Of a stretch of DNA of 64,000 bases, positions 18,906 to 28,640 are shown piece after piece. A program made the translations under genes and the position numbers. Origin of the DNA: Billgrantia gudaonensis (GTDB lineage Bacteria; Pseudomonadota; Gammaproteobacteria; Pseudomonadales; Halomonadaceae); the NCBI RefSeq assembly GCF_900100195.1, contig NZ_FNES01000006.1:124001-188000 (forward strand), given 5' to 3'. Below the pieces are notes generated by a model, which had not been told where the DNA came from, ran no database searches, and worked only from the letters and a program-made list of their open reading frames with translations. The stretch's first letter is position 1. Each line of letters begins with the position of its first letter.

Positions 18906-18979
18906 CACCCTTTTAGCTGCACTTCACGCCGAGGAGAACCTCGTCGCAGGCGCCCGCAATCCGGGTACAAATCGGCGCC
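18906..18979 (-). ncRNA. SAM-II (SAM-alpha)-type riboswitch aptamer upstream of metNIQ
   Basis: Read on the minus strand, P1 is GGCGCC (18974-18979) paired with GGCGCC (18949-18954). The P1 loop starts GATTTG and holds ACCC and ATTGC; the 3' part is GTGAAGTGCAGCTAAAAGGG. GATTT, TTGC and GCTAAA are the conserved SAM-II core. Pseudoknot pairs are visible: loop ACCC with 3' GGGT, and loop TTGC with GCAG. A small extra hairpin (CGAGG/CCTCG, about 18929-18944) is inserted between P1 and GTGAA. The gene context, methionine import, agrees. Confidence 0.85.
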
Positions 18980-18994
18980 AAAATGTAGCGCGAT

Positions 18995-19023
18995 ATAATA
19001 AGGCAAAAGGCTCGAAGTGTCAA
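18995..19023 (-). promoter_or_regulatory. promoter of the metNIQ operon
   Basis: A consensus sigma-70 promoter on the minus strand: -35 TTGACA (19018-19023, six of six) and -10 TATTAT (18995-19000), 17-base spacer. The expected start near 18987 lies only about 8 bases before the riboswitch P1 stem. Confidence 0.8.
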
Positions 19024-19213
19024 CGATAACCGGATGAGATTGGTAGTGGTACCACGACTGATAGAAAAAAACACCATGGAGCGGCTCATGGGCGATGTAA
19101 TGCTTCGAATGCGCGTGAATCAGGCGTCTTGCTGGATGGACGTTGGGGCCGCGACTTTCTACACTGCGCCCTCGTTCATCTTCCCGTGCGCGGGAGCAGC
19201 GTGAGGATTTCCC

Positions 19214-19846
19214 ATGTTCACAGGCATCGTTCAGGGAATGGCGGAAGTGGTCGCCGTCCATGAGGCAGAGGCGTTCCGCACGCATGTGGTGGTGTTGCCG
19301 GAAGCCCTGCGCGAGGGGCTCGAGAGCGGTGCATCGGTGGCTCACAATGGTGTTTGTCTGACGGTGGCTGCCATCGAGGGCGAGCGGATCAGCTTCGATC
19401 TGATGCGCGAGACTCTGGCGGTGACCAATCTTGGTGCGTTGCAGGTGGGGCATCGCGTCAACGTCGAGCGTGCGGCGAGGTTCGGCGACGAGATCGGCGG
19501 CCATGCGATGTCGGGCCATGTCATGGCGATGGCCGAGCTGGTGGAAATCGATGAGGCGCCCAACAATCGCCGGATGTGGTTCGCGCTGCCCGACGCGCTG
19601 GAGCGTTTTCTGTTCGTCAAGGGCTACATCGGTGTGGACGGGGCGAGTCTGACCATTGGGGAGGTGCGTCCGGGCGTAGGTGAGCGCGGGCCTCGCTTCG
19701 CCGTCGATCTGATTCCCGAGACGCTGACGCGCACGACGCTGGGATTGCTCGCGCCCGGTGATCGCGTCAACATCGAGATCGACCCGCAGACTCAGGCCAT
19801 CGTCGAAACCGTGGAGCGCGTTCTGGCTTCGAGATCCGCCGGCTGA
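19214..19846 (+). CDS. ribE: riboflavin synthase, alpha subunit
   Basis: Converts two 6,7-dimethyl-8-ribityllumazine molecules into riboflavin. The 210-residue protein begins with the invariant MFTGIVQG and has two lumazine-binding repeats: SVAHNGVCLTVAAIEG with NVERAARFGDEIGGHAMSGHV in the first (cited in pieces) and VDGASLTIGEV with VNIEIDPQTQAIVETVERVL in the second. Length matches the family (E. coli RibC/RibE 213). GAGGATTTCCC precedes the ATG. It stands alone; I saw no FMN riboswitch in front of it. Confidence 0.96.
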   Translation: MFTGIVQGMAEVVAVHEAEAFRTHVVVLPEALREGLESGASVAHNGVCLTVAAIEGERISFDLMRETLAVTNLGALQVGHRVNVERAARFGDEIGGHAMSGHVMAMAELVEIDEAPNNRRMWFALPDALERFLFVKGYIGVDGASLTIGEVRPGVGERGPRFAVDLIPETLTRTTLGLLAPGDRVNIEIDPQTQAIVETVERVLASRSAG

Positions 19847-20034
19847 AACATTCGTCGGGCCTGCGTTGGTCGCCGAACTGGCGCATGGCCCGCACTTTGC
19901 TTATACAGAGCGAACCGTGCCGCCACGGGTGACCTCGATCCAGCCGCCTCGCATCGCGGGGCCCCTTTGGTTACCATGAGCGGCTTTTCTCGCACCCTGG
20001 TCGATGACCAGCTCTAGCGCGCAGGAATGCCACC

Positions 20035-21339
20035 ATGCTGAATCGCCTGATCGACAATCATTTCAAGCTCACCGAGCACAATACCAGCGTGAAGACCGAG
20101 GTCATTGCCGGGATCACCACCTTCCTGACCATGGCCTACATCATTTTCGTGAATCCCAGCATTCTGTCGCAGACCGGCATGGATTCTGGGGCCGTCTTCG
20201 TCGCCACCTGCCTGGCGGCGGCATTCGGTTGTCTGATCATGGGGCTGTGGGCCAACTACCCGATCGCCCAGGCGCCGGGAATGGGGCTCAATGCCTTCTT
20301 CACCTACGGTGTGGTGATGGGGATGGGCTACAGCTGGGAGGCGGCTCTGGGGGCCGTGTTCTTCTCCGGCTTCATCTTCTTTCTGCTCAGCGTGTTCAAG
20401 GTGCGCGAGTGGATCATTCACTCCATTCCGCTCTCGCTGCGCCTGGGCATCGCCGCCGGCATCGGCCTTTTCCTGGCGATGATCGCGCTGCAGAACGCCG
20501 GAATCGTGGTGGCCAACGATGCCACTTTCGTGGCGCTGGGCGATCTCTCGGAGCCGGCTGCCATCTATGCGCTGCTGGGGTTCTTCGCCATCACGGCCAT
20601 GGCCTATCTCAAGGTCACCGGGGCGGTGATGATCGGCATCCTGGCGATCAGCGTGCTGGGGATGCTGCTGGGACACAACGAATACGGCGGCCTGATGTCC
20701 ATGCCGCCTTCCATCGCTCCCACCTTCCTGGCGTTGGATTTGGCCGGGGCGCTGGACGTTGCCATGCTCAGCGTCATCTTCGCTTTCCTGTTCGTCGACC
20801 TGTTCGACACGTCCGGCACGTTGGTGGGCGTGGCCCAGCGCGGCGGGTTGCTCGACAAGGATGGTAAACTGCCGCGTCTCAACCGCGCCATGATGTCCGA
20901 TAGCAGTGCCTCCATGGCCGGCGCATTGCTGGGCACCTCGACCACCACCAGCTACATCGAGTCGGCGGCGGGCATCGCCTCGGGCGGGCGTACCGGCCTG
21001 ACTGCCGTGGTGGTGGCGATCCTCTTCCTGGTGAGCCTGTTCTTCGCGCCGCTGGCCGGCTCCATTCCCGCCTACGCGACGGCCGGCGCCCTGCTCTACG
21101 TAGCGGTGCTGATGGCCGGCAGCCTGGCCCACGCCAACTGGGAGGACCCCACCGACGCGGCGCCGGTGTTGATCGCGGCGCTCGCCATGCCGCTGACCTT
21201 TTCCATTGCCGAAGGCATTGCCCTGGGTTTCATCAGCTATGCAGCGATCAAGACGCTCTCCGGGCGCTTTCGCGACCTGAACCCCGCCGTTATCGTGCTG
21301 GCGGTGCTGTTCGTGCTGAAATTCCTGTTCCTTGATTGA
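20035..21339 (+). CDS. AzgA-family adenine/guanine/hypoxanthine permease
   Basis: A 434-residue NCS2-type proton symporter with about 12-14 membrane helices. Family marks are [19 protein letters not shown] near residue 25, [19 protein letters not shown] near 80, [13 protein letters not shown] near 260 and [22 protein letters not shown], cited in parts, near 300. This is the AzgA/AdeP/GhxP group that imports purine bases. It is followed 22 bases later by apt and then gpt, which use the imported bases, so a purine salvage operon is likely. Confidence 0.92.
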   Translation: MLNRLIDNHFKLTEHNTSVKTEVIAGITTFLTMAYIIFVNPSILSQTGMDSGAVFVATCLAAAFGCLIMGLWANYPIAQAPGMGLNAFFTYGVVMGMGYSWEAALGAVFFSGFIFFLLSVFKVREWIIHSIPLSLRLGIAAGIGLFLAMIALQNAGIVVANDATFVALGDLSEPAAIYALLGFFAITAMAYLKVTGAVMIGILAISVLGMLLGHNEYGGLMSMPPSIAPTFLALDLAGALDVAMLSVIFAFLFVDLFDTSGTLVGVAQRGGLLDKDGKLPRLNRAMMSDSSASMAGALLGTSTTTSYIESAAGIASGGRTGLTAVVVAILFLVSLFFAPLAGSIPAYATAGALLYVAVLMAGSLAHANWEDPTDAAPVLIAALAMPLTFSIAEGIALGFISYAAIKTLSGRFRDLNPAVIVLAVLFVLKFLFLD

Positions 21340-21361
21340 TCACCCATCACCGAGATCTGCG

Positions 21362-21907
21362 ATGAGCATCTACGGCGACTACATCAAGTCCGTGATTCGA
21401 ACCGTCCCCGACTGGCCGCAGCCGGGGGTCAATTTTCGCGACATCACGCCGCTGCTGCAGAACAGTGCGGCGTTTCGCAAGCTGATCGACAGCTTCGTGC
21501 ACCGCTACCAGGAAATGGAGATCGATGCGGTCGCTGCCATCGACGCCCGCGGTTTCATCATCGGGGCACCGCTGGCCTATGAATTGGGCTGCAGCTTCGT
21601 GCCGGTGCGCAAGAAGGGCAAGCTACCGTTCCGTACCATCAGCGAGACCTATACCCTGGAGTACGGCGAGGCCGAGGTGGAGCTGCATTCGGACGCCTTT
21701 CGCGAGGGTGACCGAATCCTGATCGTGGATGACCTCATCGCCACCGGTGGAACCATGTTGGCCGCGGCCAAGCTGATCAGCCGCAGTGGCGGACATGTCG
21801 TGGAGACCGCCACCATCATCGATCTGCCCGATATCGGTGGGTCGGAGAAGATTCGCGAGGCCGGTTTCAGTGTCTTCGCGGTGTGTTCCTTCACCGAGGA
21901 CGAGTGA
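21362..21907 (+). CDS. apt: adenine phosphoribosyltransferase
   Basis: Makes AMP from adenine and PRPP. The 181-residue protein has [20 protein letters not shown], the dimer and hood region, and the PRPP loop [15 protein letters not shown] at about residues 118-132. The KKGKLPFRT segment is also typical of Apt. The start at 21362 is preceded by CACCGAGATCTGCG. It lies between the AzgA-type permease and gpt in one apparent transcript. Confidence 0.96.
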   Translation: MSIYGDYIKSVIRTVPDWPQPGVNFRDITPLLQNSAAFRKLIDSFVHRYQEMEIDAVAAIDARGFIIGAPLAYELGCSFVPVRKKGKLPFRTISETYTLEYGEAEVELHSDAFREGDRILIVDDLIATGGTMLAAAKLISRSGGHVVETATIIDLPDIGGSEKIREAGFSVFAVCSFTEDE

Positions 21908-21914
21908 CGCTGCC

Positions 21915-22394
21915 ATGAGTACCCATCGCTATCACCAGCACTTCACCGTCTCCTGGGATCAGCTTCACCGCGACGTGCGCGAGTTGTGCCATCGGCTGAT
22001 CGAGCGCGACTTCGATGGCATCGTGGCCATCACCCGCGGTGGCCTGATTCCGGCGGCTCTCATCGCCCGCGAGCTCAATGTGCGCCTGATCGATACCGTG
22101 TGCATCAAGAGCTACGATCACATGGATCAGGGCGGCCTGCAGGTGCTCAAGGGCATCGACCACGATGGCGAGGGCTGGCTACTGGTCGACGATCTGGTGG
22201 ACACCGGCAAGACGGCGCGCAAGGTGCGCGAGATGCTGCCCAAGGCGCATTTCGTCACCGTTTATGCCAAGCCCGAAGGCAAGCCTCTGGTGGACCAGTA
22301 CCTCACCGAAGTGGCTCAGGACTGCTGGATCCAGTTTCCCTGGGACATGGGGGTGGCCTACGTGGAGCCCCTGGCCGACCAAGTCAAGCGCTGA
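21915..22394 (+). CDS. gpt: xanthine-guanine phosphoribosyltransferase
   Basis: Salvages guanine and xanthine to GMP and XMP. The 159-residue protein (E. coli Gpt 152) has [20 protein letters not shown], the PRPP motif [20 protein letters not shown] at about residues 88-107, and the C-terminal [10 protein letters not shown] region that stacks on the purine. It begins 7 bases after the apt stop and ends 3 bases before ung, so coupling is likely. Confidence 0.95.
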   Translation: MSTHRYHQHFTVSWDQLHRDVRELCHRLIERDFDGIVAITRGGLIPAALIARELNVRLIDTVCIKSYDHMDQGGLQVLKGIDHDGEGWLLVDDLVDTGKTARKVREMLPKAHFVTVYAKPEGKPLVDQYLTEVAQDCWIQFPWDMGVAYVEPLADQVKR

Positions 22395-22397
22395 ACG

Positions 22398-23087
22398 ATG
22401 AGTACACCGCTTCCCGACAGCTGGCAGCAGTGGCTGGGGGCCGAGTTCCAGGCTCCCTACATGCAGTCGCTGCGCGATTTCCTGGCCGCCGAGAAAGCGG
22501 CCAGGAAGGTGATCTATCCTCACTCCTCCAACTGGTTTCGCGCCTTCGAGTTGACCCCGCTGGACCGGGTCAAGGTGGTGATCCTGGGCCAGGATCCCTA
22601 TCACGGCCCCGGTCAGGCTCACGGCCTGTGCTTCTCGGTGCGGCCGGGCGTGGCAATTCCGCCGTCGCTGGTCAACATCTACAAGGAGCTTGCCGCCGAC
22701 GTCGGCTTTCAGCCAGTGAACCACGGCTGCCTGGAGCATTGGGCGCGGCAGGGCGTGCTGCTGCTCAACACCTCGCTGACGGTGCAGCAGGGCAATGCCG
22801 GCTCGCATCGCGGCAAGGGGTGGGAGACCTTCACCGACCGGGCCATCGAGACGGTCAACGCCCACGCCGAGCCTTCGGTGTTCCTGTTGTGGGGCAGCCA
22901 TGCCCGCCAGAAGAAGGCGCTGGTGGATGCGTCGCGGCACTTGGTGCTGGAGTCGCCGCATCCTTCGCCGCTGTCCGCCCATCGTGGTTTCTTCGGCAAC
23001 CATCACTTTTCGCGAGCCAATGCGTTTCTCGAGCAGCACGGCCGCGAGCCCATCGACTGGCAACTGCCTGAGACGCCAGAATCCTAG
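22398..23087 (+). CDS. ung: uracil-DNA glycosylase, family 1
   Basis: Removes uracil from DNA for base-excision repair. The 229-residue protein has the water-activating motif [18 protein letters not shown] (Asp at about residue 67), [12 protein letters not shown], the uracil-binding NTSLTV and the DNA-intercalation loop [16 protein letters not shown]. Length matches E. coli Ung (229). It follows gpt after three bases, an odd but consistent operon neighbour. A dispersed repeat begins directly after it. Confidence 0.97.
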   Translation: MSTPLPDSWQQWLGAEFQAPYMQSLRDFLAAEKAARKVIYPHSSNWFRAFELTPLDRVKVVILGQDPYHGPGQAHGLCFSVRPGVAIPPSLVNIYKELAADVGFQPVNHGCLEHWARQGVLLLNTSLTVQQGNAGSHRGKGWETFTDRAIETVNAHAEPSVFLLWGSHARQKKALVDASRHLVLESPHPSPLSAHRGFFGNHHFSRANAFLEQHGREPIDWQLPETPES

Positions 23088-23090
23088 GCA

Positions 23091-23287
23091 TCTCGGGGCT
23101 GATCCGGCGACAGGCCTGCGGGGAGGCGCTGTGACCCCTTCCCTGGGCGCTACTTTTGCCCTGCTTCGCTCTCGCATCCTGCTCCGCTTGCAGGACCGGT
23201 GCTGGCCATCCATGGCCAGCCCGTTCGGAGCAGGGCTCCTCACCCCTGGCGAAAGATCTCCCCTTTGGCCTGCCCCGACGCCCCTCG
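23091..23287. repeat. dispersed intergenic repeat, copy B (long form)
   Basis: This fills most of the 328-base gap between ung and upp. Shared with copy C: CTCGGGGCTGATCCGG, GGGGAGGCGCTGTGA, CGCTTGCAGG.CCGGTG, GGCCATCCATGGCC, CCGTTCGGAGCAG and GCTCCTCACCCCTGG. The GGCCATCCATGGCC core is itself nearly palindromic. The rest of the gap (23288-23415) holds the upp leader; I see no gene in it. Confidence 0.8.
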
Positions 23288-23415
23288 ATAGGCTTACTAC
23301 CTGGGCAGTTCGGCTTAACCTCGCGACGTGATACGGGTAAAATGGCGCGCAATTTGTCGGTGCCGTCCATCCGGCGAAGGTCGTTCCCGCCCACTCCGTC
23401 GTAATGAGGTCACCC

Positions 23416-24045
23416 ATGAGCGTACACGCCATCCAGCACCCGTTGGTCCAGCACAAGTTGGGACTGATGCGCGAGGCCGGCATCAGTACCAAGAGCTTTC
23501 GCGAGCTGGCCGGCGAGGTGGCCAAGCTACTGACCTACGAGGCGACCCAGGACCTGGAACTCCAGACCCAGGATATCGACGGCTGGAGTGGCAACAAGAT
23601 CCCGGTGCAGCTGCTCAAGGGCAAGAAGGTCACCATCGTGCCGATCCTGCGTGCCGGTCTCGGCATGCTCGACGGCGTCACCGACCTGATTCCCAGTGCG
23701 CGCATCAGCGTGGTGGGACTCTACCGCGACGAGGAGACGCTGGAGCCGGTGCCCTATTTCGCCAAGTTCGCGAACGATCTCGACGAGCGCCTGGCCATCG
23801 TCATCGATCCCATGCTGGCCACCGGCGGCACCATGGTGGCGACCCTCGACATGCTGCGTGAGCGTGGCTGCAAGCACATGAAGGTGATCGTGCTCGTGGC
23901 GGCACCCGAAGGCATCAAGCGCGTTCAGGATGCCTATCCCGACATCGAGATCTATACTGCCGGAGTGGACGACCATCTCGATGAGAACGGCTACATCGTG
24001 CCCGGTCTCGGCGATGCGGGGGACAAGATCTTCGGGACGCGCTGA
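23416..24045 (+). CDS. upp: uracil phosphoribosyltransferase
   Basis: Makes UMP from uracil and PRPP. The 209-residue protein (E. coli 208) has [17 protein letters not shown] at the start, [16 protein letters not shown], the PRPP loop [20 protein letters not shown] at about residues 126-145, and the uracil-binding [12 protein letters not shown] at the C-terminus. I chose the ATG at 23416 because GAGG lies eight bases upstream. It is single, with a strong terminator after it. The matching uracil permease is at 32238. Confidence 0.97.
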   Translation: MSVHAIQHPLVQHKLGLMREAGISTKSFRELAGEVAKLLTYEATQDLELQTQDIDGWSGNKIPVQLLKGKKVTIVPILRAGLGMLDGVTDLIPSARISVVGLYRDEETLEPVPYFAKFANDLDERLAIVIDPMLATGGTMVATLDMLRERGCKHMKVIVLVAAPEGIKRVQDAYPDIEIYTAGVDDHLDENGYIVPGLGDAGDKIFGTR

Positions 24046-24068
24046 GCCGGCACGCTTCTTTCACTGCT

Positions 24069-24110
24069 CGGGCACGATGTTCGCATACGAACATCGTGCC
24101 CGTTTCTTTT
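24069..24110 (+). terminator. terminator of upp
   Basis: A perfect 15-bp stem (CGGGCACGATGTTCG with complement) has a CATA loop and is followed by TTTCTTTT. It is a classic Rho-independent terminator 24 bases after the upp stop codon. Confidence 0.93.
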
Positions 24111-24336
24111 GGCGGGATTCCTAGGCAGCCAGTTTCGTGCCGCTCTTAGCCGAAAGTTCAATTTTTGGTTTTAAGTTCAGAAAATCAATGGCCTGAGTTG
24201 AAAAAGGCAGGAAGGGCACGAGGTGGCTAGGGCTTTTTCGGTAATATACATTTGAGTAAGAAAGCGAATCTCGACTATCGTGAATCCACGCCGACCTTGC
24301 GCGTATTCACACAACGAAGAACAGCCGAGATCCGCA

Positions 24337-25425
24337 ATGTCATTGATCCTCGACAACATCGACCTGGTGGTCGGTGGCGCCACTCACATCGAGGGAGTGA
24401 ATCTGGAGCTCAAGCCTGGCTCCTTCAACGTGCTGCTGGGACGCACCCTCGCGGGCAAGACCACGCTCATGCGCCTCATGGCCGGGCTCGACACCCCAAC
24501 CCGCGGACGCGTGCTGATGGAGGGACGGGACGTCACCGGGGTGTCGGTAAGGCACCGCAACGTGTCGATGGTCTATCAGCAGTTCATCAACTACCCCGGT
24601 CTCAGCGTCTACGACAACATCGCCTCGCCGCTGCGCCTGGCCAAGGTGGAGCGGGCCGAAATCGACCGTCGCGTTCGCGAGACGGCCGAGCTCCTTCACA
24701 TCGAGCATCTGCTAGAGCGTTCCCCACTGGAGCTTTCCGGCGGCCAGCAACAGCGCACCGCCATGGGGCGGGCATTGGTCAAGGATGCCGATGTCATTCT
24801 CTTCGACGAACCGCTGGTCAATCTCGACTACAAGCTGCGCGAAGAGCTGCGCGAGGAGCTTCGCACGCTCTTCGACGAACGCCGCTGCATTGCCGTGTAT
24901 GCCACTACCGAGCCGGCGGAGGCGTTGGCTCTGGGAGGGAATACGGCGGTGCTGCATGAAGGGCGCCTGCTCCAGTACGGGCGTACGGAAGACGTCTATC
25001 ATCGACCGGTCAGCCGTTCGAGTGCCGAGATGTTCTCGGAGCCGCCGATCAACATGATTCGTGGTCTGATTTCAGGCGACGAAATCTCTTTCGACCGACG
25101 GGCTGCCTTTCCCCTCAGCGATGACCTGCGCTCGCTGCCTCCCGGGGAGTACCACTTCGGCGTGCGCCCCTCGCACATCTCCCTGCAACCCCGAGCCGAT
25201 GACGATCTGGCGGTCGAAGTGAGCGTCGAGCTGGCCGAGATCAGCGGCTCGGAAACCTTTCTTCACGTGGCCAACGACCTCTTCGCCATGGTGGTGCACT
25301 TGAGCGGTGTGCACGAGTTCGATGTCGATCAGCGCATCACCATCCACTTCCCGATCCATAAGGTATATGCCTTCGATCGCCATGGTGACGTGGTGCATGT
25401 CCCTTCTCACCTGGGAGGCCTGTGA
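24337..25425 (+). CDS. glpS: glycerol ABC transporter ATP-binding protein (GlpS type)
   Basis: The first gene of a glycerol importer operon like glpSTPQUV of Rhizobium leguminosarum. The 362-residue ATPase has Walker A GRTLAGKT (residues 35-42), Q-loop YQQF, an intact signature LSGGQ (133-137) and Walker B VILFDEP. The switch histidine of the H-loop is replaced by Thr191 (YATTEP where YVTHDQ is usual). The C-terminal part is a TOBE-type regulatory domain. Start 24337 is by homology; an upstream GTG is less likely. It pairs with the next gene, which has the opposite defect. Confidence 0.88.
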   Translation: MSLILDNIDLVVGGATHIEGVNLELKPGSFNVLLGRTLAGKTTLMRLMAGLDTPTRGRVLMEGRDVTGVSVRHRNVSMVYQQFINYPGLSVYDNIASPLRLAKVERAEIDRRVRETAELLHIEHLLERSPLELSGGQQQRTAMGRALVKDADVILFDEPLVNLDYKLREELREELRTLFDERRCIAVYATTEPAEALALGGNTAVLHEGRLLQYGRTEDVYHRPVSRSSAEMFSEPPINMIRGLISGDEISFDRRAAFPLSDDLRSLPPGEYHFGVRPSHISLQPRADDDLAVEVSVELAEISGSETFLHVANDLFAMVVHLSGVHEFDVDQRITIHFPIHKVYAFDRHGDVVHVPSHLGGL

Positions 25426-25426
25426 C

Positions 25427-26527
25427 ATGGCGGAAATCACTCTCAAGTCCTTGGCCCATACCTACTTGGCAGAACCCATGGGGCCCGAGGACTATGCCAT
25501 CCGCGAGATGGATCATGTCTGGCAGCAGGGCGGGGCCTATGCATTGCTGGGCCCTTCCGGCTGCGGGAAGTCGACGTTGCTCAACATCATTTCGGGGCTG
25601 CTGCAGCCGTCCAGTGGCGAGGTCCAGTTCGATGGCTGCAACGTCAATGCGCTACCACCGGAAGAGCGCAACATTGCCCAGGTTTTCCAGTTTCCCGTGG
25701 TCTACGACACCATGTCGGTCTACGACAATCTCGCCTTCCCGCTGCGCAACGTTAAGACCCCCGAGTCGCGCGTGCACGAACGCGTGATGGAGGTGGCCGA
25801 TGTGCTCGAGCTGACCGCCCAGCTCAAGCGCAAGGCTCGCAACCTCACTGCCGACGAGAAGCAAAAGGTGTCCATGGGGCGCGGCCTGGTGCGCGAAGAC
25901 GTGACCGCGATCCTCTTCGACGAGCCCTTGACGGTGATCGACCCACAGTTGAAGTGGAAGCTGCGTCGCAAACTCAAGGAGATTCATCGCCGTTTCAACA
26001 TCACGATGGTCTATGTCACCCACGATCAGCTAGAGGCGTCGACATTTGCCGACAAGATAGCGGTGATGTACCAGGGGCAGGTGGTCCAGTTCGGTACGCC
26101 GCGCGAACTCTTCGAGCGGCCTTCGCACACCTTCGTCGGCTACTTCATCGGCAGCCCCGGGATGAATTTCCTCGACGTGGCGTTGCGAGGTGAGGCGGTG
26201 TTGGCCGGTGATGTTTCCCTTCCCGTGAGCGGCGCATTGCGCGATGCCATTGCCGGAGCGAGATCCTCCAACGTCAAGCTGGGCATTCGCCCCGAGTTCA
26301 TCGAGGTGCATGCCGATCCGGTGGCCGGCAGCGTCATGGCCGATGTGGAAGACGCGCAGGATCTCGGTACCTACCGGATTCTCTCCCTGCGTCTGGGTGA
26401 GCATGTCTTGAAGGCTCGCGTCGAAGAGGGTCGAGTGGTGCCGCGTCGCACTGCCCATCTGCGGTTTCCCGACAACCGGCTCGGCCTGTACGTCGATGAC
26501 TTCCGCGTGGAGATCGGTCATGAATAA
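25427..26527 (+). CDS. glpT: glycerol ABC transporter ATP-binding protein (GlpT type)
   Basis: The second ATPase of the glycerol importer, 366 residues. Walker A GPSGCGKST (42-50), Walker B AILFDEPL and the H-loop YVTHDQ (His199) are intact, but the signature is degenerate: LTADE (140-144) instead of LSGGQ. With GlpS this predicts one consensus and one degenerate ATP site in the heterodimer. The C-terminal TOBE region begins near residue 240. It starts 1 base after the glpS stop and overlaps glpP by 8 bases. This GlpT is unrelated to the E. coli glycerol-3-phosphate antiporter of the same name. Confidence 0.88.
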   Translation: MAEITLKSLAHTYLAEPMGPEDYAIREMDHVWQQGGAYALLGPSGCGKSTLLNIISGLLQPSSGEVQFDGCNVNALPPEERNIAQVFQFPVVYDTMSVYDNLAFPLRNVKTPESRVHERVMEVADVLELTAQLKRKARNLTADEKQKVSMGRGLVREDVTAILFDEPLTVIDPQLKWKLRRKLKEIHRRFNITMVYVTHDQLEASTFADKIAVMYQGQVVQFGTPRELFERPSHTFVGYFIGSPGMNFLDVALRGEAVLAGDVSLPVSGALRDAIAGARSSNVKLGIRPEFIEVHADPVAGSVMADVEDAQDLGTYRILSLRLGEHVLKARVEEGRVVPRRTAHLRFPDNRLGLYVDDFRVEIGHE

Positions 26528-27401
26528 GGTCTACAACAATCGGGCATGGCTGCTCATCCTGCCCATGCTGTTGCTGGTGGCATTCTCGGCGGTCATACCG
26601 CTGATGACGGTGGTCAACTATTCGGTGCAGGATGTCTTCGACGCCCATACGCGCTTCTTCACCGGTACCGAGTGGTTCGAGGCCACCCTCAACGACCCGG
26701 CGTTGCAGGCCGCCTTGCTGCGCCAGTTCGCCTTCTCGTTCACCATTCTGGCCATCGAGGTGCCGTTGGGAATCGGCATTGCTCTGCTGATGCCCAAACG
26801 GGGCTGGCGTGCTTCGGTGGTGATGATCCTGGTCACCCTGCCTTTGCTCATTCCCTGGAACGTGGTGGGCAGCATCTGGCAGATATTCACCCGAGGCGAT
26901 ATCGGCCTCATGGGGTGGAGTCTTCGCGAGCTGGGTTACGGCTACAACATCACCAGAAGCGCCGTGGATGCCTGGGCCACCATCGTGTTGATGGATGTAT
27001 GGCACTGGACCCCGCTGATTGCCTTGCTCTGTTACAGCGGGCTGCGTTCCATTCCCGATGCCTACTACCAGGCGGCGCGCATCGACCGCGCGTCGCGCTG
27101 GGCGGTGTTCCGCTACATTCAGCTTCCCAAGCTCACCAACGTACTGGTCATCGGCGTACTGCTGCGCTTCATGCACTCCTTCATGATCTACGCCGAGCCT
27201 TTCGTGCTCACCGGCGGAGGCCCAGGAAGTTCCACCACTTTCCTCAGTCAGTCGCTGACCACCATGGCCATTGGTCAGCAAGACCTCGGCCCTTCGGCGG
27301 CCTTCTCGCTCATCTACTTCCTGATCATCCTGCTGGTCTGCTGGGTATTCTACACCGCCATCATGAACCTGCAGAAAGACAAGCAAGAGAAGGGGGCCTG
27401 A
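26520..27401 (+). CDS. glpP: glycerol ABC transporter permease (GlpP type)
   Basis: A 293-residue inner membrane permease with six helices, of the MalF/UgpA-like class (binding-protein-dependent transport). The EAA loop is YYQAARIDRASRWAVFRYIQLPKL, cited here as a position near residues 180-203. A helix begins at residue 7 (AWLLILPMLLLVAFSAVIPL). The start at 26520 overlaps the end of glpT. With GlpQ it forms the channel of the glycerol importer. Confidence 0.88.
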   Translation: MNKVYNNRAWLLILPMLLLVAFSAVIPLMTVVNYSVQDVFDAHTRFFTGTEWFEATLNDPALQAALLRQFAFSFTILAIEVPLGIGIALLMPKRGWRASVVMILVTLPLLIPWNVVGSIWQIFTRGDIGLMGWSLRELGYGYNITRSAVDAWATIVLMDVWHWTPLIALLCYSGLRSIPDAYYQAARIDRASRWAVFRYIQLPKLTNVLVIGVLLRFMHSFMIYAEPFVLTGGGPGSSTTFLSQSLTTMAIGQQDLGPSAAFSLIYFLIILLVCWVFYTAIMNLQKDKQEKGA

Positions 27402-27402
27402 C

Positions 27403-28296
<894 letters not shown>

Positions 28297-28309
28297 GGAG
28301 GCCGATGTC

Positions 28310-28582
28310 ATGGAATGGATGGTATGGACCACGCCCACGGCGCTCTTCTTCGCGGCCATAGCCGCCATCCTGATGGGCATGACCGCCTGGGAGATCGTCT
28401 CGCCGACGGTGGAGCGCAAGGGCTTTCTACCAATTGCCACCACCCGCGGCGACCGCCTCTTCATCGGGCTGCTTTCCTCCGCCTACCTCCATCTACTGGT
28501 GGTGGGCTTCACCCCGCTGAGCATCTGGCTGGCTCTCGGTGCATCGGTCGTTTGGTTGCTCGTACTGCTGCGCTGGGGCTGA
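28310..28582 (+). CDS. DUF2160 small membrane protein (GlpU type)
   Basis: A 90-residue protein with two or three hydrophobic helices (about residues 8-27, 52-70 and 72-87). The segment MTAWEIVSPTVERKGFLP between helices is the mark of the DUF2160 family, almost always found between the permease and binding-protein genes of glycerol ABC operons. GAGGAGGCC precedes the start. It is probably an accessory subunit of the importer, but its role is not established. Confidence 0.82.
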   Translation: MEWMVWTTPTALFFAAIAAILMGMTAWEIVSPTVERKGFLPIATTRGDRLFIGLLSSAYLHLLVVGFTPLSIWLALGASVVWLLVLLRWG

Positions 28583-28640
28583 CCGGGAAGCAAGGAGCCA
28601 ATCGTTCATGGAAAGAACCACAACAACCAAAGAGGTCAAC

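Noticed and set aside
19030..19213. FMN riboswitch in front of riboflavin synthase
   Set aside because: None of the conserved RFN blocks is visible in the leader; only a short GGTAGTGGTACC-like element is present.
20016..21132. Long minus-strand frame opposite the AzgA-type permease
   Set aside because: It is a shadow of the permease codons, rich in His, Gln and Gly, with no start signal or family motif.
24111..24336. Sigma-54 promoter for the glycerol ABC operon (GGGCAC...GGCT)
   Set aside because: The -12 element does not match TTGCA and the spacing is only roughly right; a sigma-70-like TAATAT near 24242 is as likely. I do not assign either.
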